A DNA stretch of 64,000 bases, from positions 310,001 to 374,000 of the forward strand of contig NZ_MRYI01000003.1 of assembly GCF_002260525.1 (NCBI RefSeq), written 5' to 3'. Both the position numbers and the translations under genes were made by a program. Numbering within the stretch: position 1 is the first letter of the stretch; every line of letters begins with the position of its first letter. This stretch comes from Hahella sp. CCB-MM4. GTDB taxonomy: Bacteria > Pseudomonadota > Gammaproteobacteria > Pseudomonadales > Oleiphilaceae. Positions 9,976-18,494 of this stretch are shown one piece after another. Under the pieces are notes generated by a model. That model was not told where the DNA came from, did not search any database, and saw only the letters and a list, made by a program, of their open reading frames with translations.

Positions 9976-9988
9976 TGCTTTTTAACAA
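9976..9988 (+). promoter_or_regulatory. boxA-like antitermination element in the suhB leader
   Basis: TGCTTTTTAACAA differs by one base from the rRNA boxA TGCTCTTTAACAA. It ends ten bases before the suhB ribosome site AGGGA (9999-10003). In E. coli, SuhB with the Nus factors binds boxA and autoregulates suhB through such a leader; this element has the same layout. What is seen is the sequence match and position; the regulation is inferred. Confidence 0.7.
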
Positions 9989-10010
9989 CTTCTTAGTTAG
10001 GGATGCGACA

Positions 10011-10808
10011 ATGCAACCAATGATCAACATTGCCCTCAGGGCCATTCGCTCAACTAACGAGCAAATCAATCTGGTTATCGAGCGTGAAGAACTCTCCTTC
10101 AATGACCCGGATGCAATCAAGCGTGTTATATCCCGAGTAGACTCCACATTCTACGACAACCTTTCACGCGCCCTGCAAAGAGCTTATCCCACCCATCAGA
10201 TCGCTAAAAAAGGCGACCTGAAAGGCAACCCTAAAGGTATCAGCTGGCATATACTCCCATTGCACAACCCTGCCAGCCTTATCAGAGGTCTACCTGACTG
10301 GTGTTTTTCTGTAGTTTGTAAGAAAAACGATCAGATTGAGCATGCCTTGATCATTTTCCCGCAAAATGGCGACGAATATACGGCAAGCAAAGGCGCCGGA
10401 GCATCACTAAACGGAAAACGCCTGAGAGTCTCCAAGACCAAGGATCTGGAACTAACCCTGATCGCAACCAATATTCTTGATGGGGTCGGCAGCAAAGAGA
10501 ACCCGTCTCCTATCCTGTCCACCTATGCCAACCTGGAGCGCAATTGCTTTGGCATCAGAGGAGCGAACTGCATCCCTGAGCAACTAAGCTGGATTGCAGC
10601 AGGCAAAATTGACGCCATCATTTTACAGAACATCACACCGACAGAGACGGTCGCCGGCCTGATGATCGCAAAGGAAGCCGGAGCACTGTCAGCAGATTTT
10701 AACGGTAACCCGCTGACCGACCGGACCAGCACTCTGGTTTGCTGCAATCCTAAACTGCTAAAAGTGATCACCCCTAAAGCAAAAGAGTTTATCGCCAAGC
10801 CAGAATAA
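10011..10808 (+). CDS. suhB: SuhB-family protein with degenerate phosphatase active site
   Basis: Inositol-monophosphatase fold; in E. coli SuhB the essential role is in the Nus complex for rRNA antitermination, not catalysis. From the ATG at 10011 (AGGGA seven bases upstream) the 265-residue protein aligns along its length with E. coli SuhB: MQPMINIALRAIRS at the N-terminus, YTASKGAGASLNGKRLR in the middle, and AGLMIAKEAGALSADFNG near the end. The catalytic metal ligands are lost: the Glu of TEES is Lys67 (IAKKGD), the DPLDGT motif is LPLHNP (Leu82, His85), and PWD is PTE (Thr211, Glu212). It is therefore predicted to be inactive as a phosphatase while keeping fold and context. The frame is open to 9822, but boxA and ribosome site support 10011. 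Confidence 0.88.
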   Translation: MQPMINIALRAIRSTNEQINLVIEREELSFNDPDAIKRVISRVDSTFYDNLSRALQRAYPTHQIAKKGDLKGNPKGISWHILPLHNPASLIRGLPDWCFSVVCKKNDQIEHALIIFPQNGDEYTASKGAGASLNGKRLRVSKTKDLELTLIATNILDGVGSKENPSPILSTYANLERNCFGIRGANCIPEQLSWIAAGKIDAIILQNITPTETVAGLMIAKEAGALSADFNGNPLTDRTSTLVCCNPKLLKVITPKAKEFIAKPE

Positions 10809-10845
10809 CTCGAAGCTAACTTATATTAGGACGGGTTACAGACCA

Positions 10846-10878
10846 CAAAAAAAGCCAGCTTAATCGCTGGCTTTTTTA
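10846..10878. terminator. Bidirectional terminator between suhB and secF
   Basis: GCCAGC / GCTGGC around TTAATC, flanked by an A-run on the left and a T-run on the right. It can end suhB on the plus strand and secF on the minus strand. Confidence 0.92.
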
Positions 10879-10920
10879 ATGCAGGTCGCCCGGAGAGCGA
10901 CCCTTTAAAACATCTGCCAA

Positions 10921-11838
10921 CTATGGCATATCGTCGGCTTCAACACCTTCCTTCACAGGAATCATCAGATCTTCTTTACTGATACCCATCATCAACAATG
11001 AGCTACTAGCCACATATATAGACGAATAAGTACCCACTACAATACCGATGATCAGGGCTTTGGAAAAACCTTCCAGCGCCTCTCCACCAAACATGTACAG
11101 CGCGACCAGAACCAATAGTGTAGTCAACCCGGTTACAATGGTACGCGACAGCGTCTGAGTCAGAGAAATGTTGATAATCTCTGTTGGCGACTCCTTCCTG
11201 ACCCGGCGAAAGTTCTCCCGAATCCGGTCACTGACAACAATGGTGTCGTTCAGGGAGTAACCGATTACCGCCAGCACAGCCGCCAGGACATTCAAATCAA
11301 AATCCCACTGCAGCACGGAAAAGCAACCAACGGTGATGATGACATCATGAATCAACGCACCAACCGCCCCAACAGCAAACTTGAACTGAAAGCGGAAAGA
11401 GATGTAGATCATGATCATTCCAAGCGCCAGCAGCAAGCCCAGGCCGCCCTGTTCACGCAATTCTTCACCTACCTGCGCACCGACAAACTCTGAACGAACA
11501 AGATCCACCGCCTGCCCGCCACCACGCAGAGTGGTCAGCACTTCTTGGCCGATCTCATCACTATATCCCTGCTGCAACCGCACCAGAATACTGGTGTCGG
11601 CTCCGAATTTCTGCACCACAAAATTCTGGTATCCACCCTGCTCTAGCAGCTGTTTGATCTGCGGCACACTGGGAGCCTGTTCATATTGAACCTCAACCAG
11701 CGTCCCACCAGTAAAATCCAGACCTAAAGACAATCCCCGGTAGGCTATTGCCACGATTGATATAATAATCAACGCCAACGAAAGACCGAGCGCGGCTTTA
11801 GAAATCCCCATGAAGTTATAAATTTTTTCATCAGCCAT
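10921..11838 (-). CDS. secF: Protein translocase subunit SecF
   Basis: Inner-membrane partner of SecD that uses the proton motive force to finish protein export through SecYEG. The 305-residue protein has an N-terminal membrane segment, a periplasmic P1 domain (LDFTGGTLVEVQYEQAP) and a five-helix C-terminal bundle. The conserved AVIGYSLNDTIVVSDRIREN motif is present. It starts two bases after the secD stop with a GGAG ribosome site, so both are one transcript. Confidence 0.97.
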   Translation of the reverse strand: MADEKIYNFMGISKAALGLSLALIIISIVAIAYRGLSLGLDFTGGTLVEVQYEQAPSVPQIKQLLEQGGYQNFVVQKFGADTSILVRLQQGYSDEIGQEVLTTLRGGGQAVDLVRSEFVGAQVGEELREQGGLGLLLALGMIMIYISFRFQFKFAVGAVGALIHDVIITVGCFSVLQWDFDLNVLAAVLAVIGYSLNDTIVVSDRIRENFRRVRKESPTEIINISLTQTLSRTIVTGLTTLLVLVALYMFGGEALEGFSKALIIGIVVGTYSSIYVASSSLLMMGISKEDLMIPVKEGVEADDMP

Positions 11839-11840
11839 GA

Positions 11841-13724
11841 TTATGCTCCCGTTACCGCAACAGACTTGGCACTACCAATTGACAGCTTGTCGATTCGACG
11901 ACCGCCGTATGCAAGATTTACAACCGCCCTGGTCACCACGATCGCAGTAAACATTGAAGTGATAATCCCGATCGAGAGCGTTACCGCAAAACCTTTGACA
12001 GGACCCGTACCAACCGCGAACAGAATCAATGCGGCAATCAACGTAGTAATGTTGGCATCAAAGATCGACACGAAGGCGCGATCGTAACCTGCATGAATGG
12101 CGGATTGCGGCGTCATTCCGTTTCGCAACTCCTCTCGAATACGCTCATATATCAGAACGTTCGCATCGACAGCCATACCAACGGTCAGGACGATACCCGC
12201 GATCCCCGGCAGTGTCAGGGTTGCCGATAATAGGGACATTACTGCAATCAGGATGAATACGTTGGCCGCCAGAGCAATATTCGCCACGAGACCAAAGAAA
12301 CGGTAATAGAAAATCATAAAGACCAATACCAGCGCAAAACCGAGAACGACAGACAAAGTCCCCGCCTCTATATTCTTTTGCCCCAGACTAGGCCCTACAG
12401 TGCGCTCCTCAACAAAATAGATTGGCGCAGCCAATGCTCCTGAGCGAAGCAACAGAGCCAACTCACCTGCTTCCGCCGCTGAGTCCAACCCTGTAATACG
12501 GAAATCAGTACCGAGCGCAGACTGAATCGTCGCAAGACTGATAATTTTCTTTTCCACATAACGATCTTTCTTTTCAACGGGCTCACCGTTGACCTGCACA
12601 TATCGAGTACGCTCTTTATGCTCGACGAAAAGCACCGCCATCTTGCGATGAATCGCATCCACCGTCACCCGATACATTTTCTTACCACCGGCAGAATCCA
12701 GCTTGATATTGACCTGCGGCCTACCGTTCTGGTCAAAGTTCTGGGCCGCGCTGGCGACACTGCTACCCGTGATAATAATATCTTTCTCAAGAAGTGCCGT
12801 ATCCGGACGTGAACGGAACTCATAACGCTCAGTGGAAGCTGAACTTGCATCAGGCTTCGCCTCAAGCCGGAACTCAAGATTCGCCGTGGCACCAAGAATA
12901 CGCTTGGCAAGAGCAGTATCCTGCACACCAGGCAGCTCGACCACGATACGACCACGCCCCTGACGCTGCACCAAAGGTTCCGCCACCCCCAGCTCATTAA
13001 CCCGATTACGGAGCGTACTGAGGTTCTGGGAAACCGCATAATCCTCAATCTCTTTGGCGCGGGATTCCAACAGCGTCAGACGCACGCCGAACATTCCATC
13101 TTTTTCAACGCCTTCAGCCAGAAAATCCGTCAACTGACGACGACTCAAATTAAGCGCGTTATCCCGATCTTCTTCCTTTGGAAACAGAACACTGATTTCG
13201 CGGTCACCGGTCTGCTCAACGGAACGGTAGCGTAGCTTTTCTTCCCGCAGATCCGTTTTTATCTCTCCAAGAGATACCTCCATGGTCTGCTCAATGGCTT
13301 TCTCCAGATCAACCTCCATCAGGAAGTGAACACCACCTCGCAAATCCAACCCCAACTTCATTGGGGACGCCCCCATATTGGCCAGCCACTCAGGAGTTGT
13401 AGGCACCAGGTTCAAGGCCACCACATAACGGTCGCCGAGCGCTTGTTGCACCCGGGGTTGCGCTTTCAGCTGGTTGTCATTGTCGGAAAACCTTACCGTT
13501 AACACAGAGTTTTCTATCGCAGCAGACTTGAATGAAATATCCGCATCATCCAACGCTTTACGAGTTCTCTGAAGTACATCTTCGTCCACCAGAGTGGATC
13601 CTCTGGCTCCGCTGATCTGCAAGGCATAATCATCCGGATAAAGATTGGGAAGAGCATAGATAAAGCCCAGCACCAATACGGCTAATATGAGCAGGTTTTT
13701 CCACAATGGGTTTTTATTGAGCAT
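11841..13724 (-). CDS. secD: Protein translocase subunit SecD
   Basis: Membrane component of the SecDF-YajC complex that helps preproteins leave the translocon. The 627-residue length is normal for gammaproteobacteria. It has an N-terminal membrane segment (LLILAVLVLGFIYALPNLYP), large periplasmic domains with LGLDLRGGVHFLMEVD and NRVNELGVAEPLVQRQG, and a C-terminal bundle with GMAVDANVLIYERIREE, the conserved Asp of proton transfer. It is upstream of and coupled to secF. yajC lies 224 bases further upstream. Confidence 0.97.
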   Translation of the reverse strand: MLNKNPLWKNLLILAVLVLGFIYALPNLYPDDYALQISGARGSTLVDEDVLQRTRKALDDADISFKSAAIENSVLTVRFSDNDNQLKAQPRVQQALGDRYVVALNLVPTTPEWLANMGASPMKLGLDLRGGVHFLMEVDLEKAIEQTMEVSLGEIKTDLREEKLRYRSVEQTGDREISVLFPKEEDRDNALNLSRRQLTDFLAEGVEKDGMFGVRLTLLESRAKEIEDYAVSQNLSTLRNRVNELGVAEPLVQRQGRGRIVVELPGVQDTALAKRILGATANLEFRLEAKPDASSASTERYEFRSRPDTALLEKDIIITGSSVASAAQNFDQNGRPQVNIKLDSAGGKKMYRVTVDAIHRKMAVLFVEHKERTRYVQVNGEPVEKKDRYVEKKIISLATIQSALGTDFRITGLDSAAEAGELALLLRSGALAAPIYFVEERTVGPSLGQKNIEAGTLSVVLGFALVLVFMIFYYRFFGLVANIALAANVFILIAVMSLLSATLTLPGIAGIVLTVGMAVDANVLIYERIREELRNGMTPQSAIHAGYDRAFVSIFDANITTLIAALILFAVGTGPVKGFAVTLSIGIITSMFTAIVVTRAVVNLAYGGRRIDKLSIGSAKSVAVTGA

Positions 13725-13780
13725 GCCGGTAACGGCTCCGTACTATTGTCTGAAACGACCTTCTATTTGAAACAAACTTC

Positions 13781-13838
13781 CTAATATTTCACTTTGCTGA
13801 TCATCAAGTGCACAGGAACCAGTCAAATGAAATATTAG
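13781..13838. repeat. Long inverted repeat between yajC and secD
   Basis: Arms CTAATATTTCACTTTG (13781-13796) and CAAATGAAATATTAG (13824-13838) match except for one deleted base, with 11 uninterrupted pairs, around a 27-base loop. The AT-rich stem has no T-run. It could regulate secDF relative to yajC or act as a protein-binding dyad. Confidence 0.7.
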
Positions 13839-13948
13839 AAAGTCCAACCACAGACGATTATCTAGAATGTAAGGATAATTCCGCCAAATTATGACAATCG
13901 GATAAAACTGAGGCCTGATCGTCGTTTATCAGGCCACAGTTCTTCAAA

Positions 13949-14311
13949 TTAAATATCTTTCAGAGTTCCCTTAGGCAGTGCTGTTGTCACGGCAGCCTTC
14001 TGGACTTTGATCTCAACATTGTCAGCAATTTCGACCACGATGAAGTCATCCTTCACCCGCACGATTCTGCCGGCTACACCGCCATTGATCAGCACCTCAT
14101 CGCCCTTGCCAAGACCGCCAACCAACTCACGGTGCTCTTTGGCACGCTTGCTTTGAGGACGCCATACCAGGAAATAGAAAATCAGTACGAAACCACCCAG
14201 GAAAAGAATTTGCATGATCGCGCTGGGACCCTGTGGCACAGCATCTTCAGCCATAGCGAAAGTAGGCAGCAGCATTGCAAAAATGGCAGCGAAAATACGC
14301 TTGTGTAACAT
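13949..14311 (-). CDS. yajC: Preprotein translocase accessory subunit YajC
   Basis: Small inner-membrane protein of the SecDF-YajC complex. The 120 residues show a hydrophobic N-terminus (IFAAIFAMLLPTFAMA), which may be a signal sequence, and a membrane helix (ILFLGGFVLIFYFLVWRPQ) followed by the conserved KGDEVLINGGVAGRI region. The order tgt-yajC-secD-secF is standard. A GGAG ribosome site lies upstream of the ATG. Confidence 0.96.
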   Translation of the reverse strand: MLHKRIFAAIFAMLLPTFAMAEDAVPQGPSAIMQILFLGGFVLIFYFLVWRPQSKRAKEHRELVGGLGKGDEVLINGGVAGRIVRVKDDFIVVEIADNVEIKVQKAAVTTALPKGTLKDI

Positions 14312-14403
14312 GTGATTTCAACTCCAGTTAAAGTTAAGTTTTTCAACAGAAATTCAATTAATTCCCATTGTGGGCAGAGCTCTCTGATATAGCCCTGCAC
14401 TCC

Positions 14404-14421
14404 TCCGGAACGCTTTCCGGA
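14404..14421. repeat. Hairpin between tgt and yajC
   Basis: TCCGGAA-CGCT-TTCCGGA gives a 7-bp stem with a four-base loop in the 139-base tgt-yajC gap. No T-run follows on either strand, so it is better read as an mRNA hairpin than a terminator. Confidence 0.5.
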
Positions 14422-14450
14422 TCATGGCAGAAGCCCTATAACCTATTGAA

Positions 14451-15608
<1,158 letters not shown>

Positions 15609-15651
15609 TTATCCGGACAGACCATTTTTAAAGCAATAGGACAATCCGGTA

Positions 15652-16671
15652 TCAGGGGTGCAGCAACATGGCATCGCCGTAACTGAAAAAACGATACTCG
15701 CGGGCTATGGCGTCCTGATACGCCGCCAATATATTTTCCCTGCCGGCAAATGCCGATACCAACATCAGCAGAGTCGACTTAGGCAGGTGAAAGTTGGTGA
15801 TCAAAGCATCCACCACCTGAAACTGGTAGCCGGGATAAATAAAGATCTGGGTATCCCCTACATAGGGCTTTATTCCCCCCGAAGCTGCAGCCGTCTCCAG
15901 CGACCGCACCGCGGTGGTTCCAACCGCTATCACTTTATTTCCGTTGCCCCGGGCTTTCACAATCCGGTCAACACATTCTCTGTTAACCTCAAGATATTCC
16001 TTGTGCATCTTGTGGTCATTTATCGACTCCACACGCACAGGCTGAAAGGTACCCGCTCCTACATGGAGGGTAACGTATGCAAATTCAACCCCTTTGGCAG
16101 ACAAACGAGCCAATAACTCTTCATCGAAATGCAATCCCGCAGTGGGTGCCGCAACGGCGCCGGGATTTCGATTGTATACCGTCTGATAGCGTTCTCTGTC
16201 CGAGACTTCATCTTCTCTATCTATATAAGGAGGCAGTGGCATATGGCCATGAGACTCCAATATGTCTGAAATAGAGGCGGCTCCCAATGAACGGACAAAG
16301 AAAAGCGCATCATCCCGGCCAGTGACTTCCAGTACATTGTCACCTATATGAATCTGAGCGCCGGGCTTCGGGGCTTTACTGGAACGAATATGCGCCATGG
16401 CTTCATGGCTACTGATGACCCGCTCGATCAATACTTCCACTTTTCCGCCAGTGGCTTTTTGCCCGAACATTCTGGCGGGGATCACCCGAGTATCATTAAA
16501 CACCAGCAGATCACCCGGATTAAGGTAATCTTCAATATCCTGGAACTGTCGGTGTTCTACTTTCCCGGAGCTTTTATCCATACATAGAAGACGACTGGAG
16601 CTTCTTTTGGATAATGGATACTTGGCAATCAGGGATTCGGGTAAATCAAAGTCGAAATCGTCTACACGCAT
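15652..16671 (-). CDS. queA: S-adenosylmethionine:tRNA ribosyltransferase-isomerase
   Basis: Converts preQ1-34 in tRNA to epoxyqueuosine using the ribosyl part of SAM. The 339 residues are full length and show [48 protein letters not shown] and [14 protein letters not shown], all strong family signatures. It sits directly upstream of tgt on the minus strand. queF, an earlier enzyme of the pathway, lies elsewhere in the window at 32239-33087. Confidence 0.97.
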   Translation of the reverse strand: MRVDDFDFDLPESLIAKYPLSKRSSSRLLCMDKSSGKVEHRQFQDIEDYLNPGDLLVFNDTRVIPARMFGQKATGGKVEVLIERVISSHEAMAHIRSSKAPKPGAQIHIGDNVLEVTGRDDALFFVRSLGAASISDILESHGHMPLPPYIDREDEVSDRERYQTVYNRNPGAVAAPTAGLHFDEELLARLSAKGVEFAYVTLHVGAGTFQPVRVESINDHKMHKEYLEVNRECVDRIVKARGNGNKVIAVGTTAVRSLETAAASGGIKPYVGDTQIFIYPGYQFQVVDALITNFHLPKSTLLMLVSAFAGRENILAAYQDAIAREYRFFSYGDAMLLHP

Positions 16672-16884
16672 TAAGGCTGGCTTAGGTCAAAAAAAGGCCG
16701 CATAGCTTAGCCGAATTTGAGGCTCAAAGCCATATAGAGCGGGACTTTTCAGGGTATTATCAAGGATAAAACAGGTACTGAATTCACAAAACACCCATGC
16801 ACAAATAGCTGCCTCCGGCTATTTTTTCACCAGACATATCAATAACCTGGAGACTCACAAATTACCATTCAATTGATAAAAGAG

Positions 16885-16912
16885 TTGACCGATGTAACAA
16901 AAGCAGTATAAT
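16885..16912 (+). promoter_or_regulatory. Promoter of tRNA-Leu
   Basis: -35 TTGACC (16885-16890), 16-base spacer, -10 TATAAT (16907-16912), followed by a GC-rich discriminator CGCGGGCC. Such discriminators are typical of stringently controlled tRNA and rRNA promoters. It lies about 45 bases before the tRNA. Confidence 0.85.
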
Positions 16913-16958
16913 CGCGGGCCTGTAATCACTTGGGGCATCTTCCCGGGTATTACAAAGT

Positions 16959-17043
16959 GCCGGAGTGGCGGAACTGGTAGACGCGCACGACTCAAACTCG
17001 TGTTCCTCCGGGAGTGGGAGTTCGATTCTCCCCTCCGGCACCA
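16959..17043 (+). tRNA. tRNA-Leu (anticodon CAA)
   Basis: An 85-base class II tRNA. The acceptor stem GCCGGAG pairs with CTCCGGC, followed by A and an encoded CCA. The anticodon stem CACGA/TCGTG carries the loop CTCAAAC, so the anticodon is CAA, reading UUG. The long variable arm (TTCCTCCGGGAGT) and T-loop GTTCGATTC fit leucine tRNA. I see no attachment-site duplication or integrase next to it. Confidence 0.96.
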
Positions 17044-17209
17044 CTTTTCTTTCTTCTAAAGTTTTTTCCAGACTCTCAATCGACTTTCTTTCTAGCAATA
17101 AGTCTCTGGCTAACCAGCGGCCCTCAGACAAATTAACAACATTTCTCCAATAGGCGTTAATCAGCCCAATAATACTTTTACTGAGCTGATATCACGTCGT
17201 AATGGCGTG

Positions 17210-18448
17210 CTACAGCAAATCAAAGAGAGACAGGTTCGTTACCTGGGTATAGGATTGCTGCGCAGCCTGAAGGATCAGGTTCTGAAAACTCAGACGACTG
17301 ACAGCTTCCGCCATATCAACATCCTGCAGCTCGGACAGCACTTCTTTGGTATGAACCTCAACATCTCCCTGTAACGCATCAATGCTTTCGATCGTATTTA
17401 AACGGGCTCCCAGCTCTGACCTTTTTTCCAACAGCTTGGTTTCTGCATTGGTTAGATTGGCCAGCGTGGAATCGATCAGATCCGTCAATATCTGACGCCC
17501 TTCAGGAGTATCCTGATAATCCTCCAAACCGGCCGCCAGACGTTCTACCGTCGTCAACAGCCCCTGCTTTTCAGAGGACTGAACAAAGAACACATCCCCC
17601 GGCTGCGGCGAACCGATGATTTCAACCTGAATACCGTTCGCCGAGATAGGATCACCACTGGTATACACCTGATTACTTAATACCGGTTTACCGTCGGACT
17701 TTTGCACGATGCTGTAATTCGGACGCGCCGGGGTTACATCGGTTTCATCATTGAAAACAATCACCATGTCTTCAGGATAGAACTCGTCATAGAGCTCCTG
17801 ATCAATCATCTGCCCCTGGGTGATAACCGCAGGAGGCTCAGAGGTATTACGCGGACTGGCCTGGGTGTAGAAAGTATTGTTCTCACTCGCGACGTTAACA
17901 AAAATATCCTTGCCGTTATCACTGGCAGCCACCGTCACGGCAGCATCAATCTGCACCAGACGCTGACCTTCATCCCCCACATAAACATAGGCGCCAGCCT
18001 CATTAAGCTGAAACGGCTCCTGCTTACCCTGATACCCCCCAAAGATATACTCCCCACTGGGATCTTTGGAGTTCATGATTCCAACCAGCTGACCCAGACG
18101 CTGCTGAACTTCCTCAGCAATAAACTTTTTATCGTCAGCATTTTGCGACCCATCACCCGCCTGGATCGTCAGCTCCTTGAGTCGCTGTATGACATCACTC
18201 ACGCTACCCAGCAGCCCATCCTCCAGCTCCAAACGGTTTTGCGCCAGATTGATATTGCTCTGGTATTGCCCAAGCAACGCCAATTCCTGATTTATCTGCA
18301 GGATTCGCGTAGACGCTACAGGGTCGTCTGATGGCGTTAGCACCCTCTTACCACTGGAAATCTGCAACTGAGTTTTCTGCAGCTGCGCATTCACATCGAG
18401 AATGTTGTCCAGACCGCGATTAAAAAGCTGATGGGTTGATATGCGCAT
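17210..18448 (-). CDS. flgL: Flagellar hook-associated protein 3 (hook-filament junction)
   Basis: Forms the second junction ring between hook and filament, outside the cell. The N-terminus MRISTHQLFNRGLDNILDVN and C-terminus (QNLILQAAQQSYTQVTNLSLFDLL) are the coiled-coil ends shared with flagellin. At 412 residues it is normal for Pseudomonas-type FlgL. It is the last gene of the flg run, 46 bases after flgK. The middle shows the IQVEIIGSPQPGDVFFVQ beta module that also occurs in FlgK. Confidence 0.94.
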   Translation of the reverse strand: MRISTHQLFNRGLDNILDVNAQLQKTQLQISSGKRVLTPSDDPVASTRILQINQELALLGQYQSNINLAQNRLELEDGLLGSVSDVIQRLKELTIQAGDGSQNADDKKFIAEEVQQRLGQLVGIMNSKDPSGEYIFGGYQGKQEPFQLNEAGAYVYVGDEGQRLVQIDAAVTVAASDNGKDIFVNVASENNTFYTQASPRNTSEPPAVITQGQMIDQELYDEFYPEDMVIVFNDETDVTPARPNYSIVQKSDGKPVLSNQVYTSGDPISANGIQVEIIGSPQPGDVFFVQSSEKQGLLTTVERLAAGLEDYQDTPEGRQILTDLIDSTLANLTNAETKLLEKRSELGARLNTIESIDALQGDVEVHTKEVLSELQDVDMAEAVSRLSFQNLILQAAQQSYTQVTNLSLFDLL

Positions 18449-18494
18449 CTTATATACCTCTTGGCTCTTACCTGCCGTTTCCAGCTATCAGCGC

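Noticed and set aside
9822-10010. N-terminal extension of SuhB by 63 codons
   Set aside because: Its sequence has no homology to SuhB; the ATG at 10011 has a ribosome site and matches the E. coli N-terminus MHPMLNIA.
16959-17043. tRNA-Leu as an integration (att) site
   Set aside because: No duplicated 3' end, integrase or foreign genes are seen on either side; the flagellar genes follow directly.
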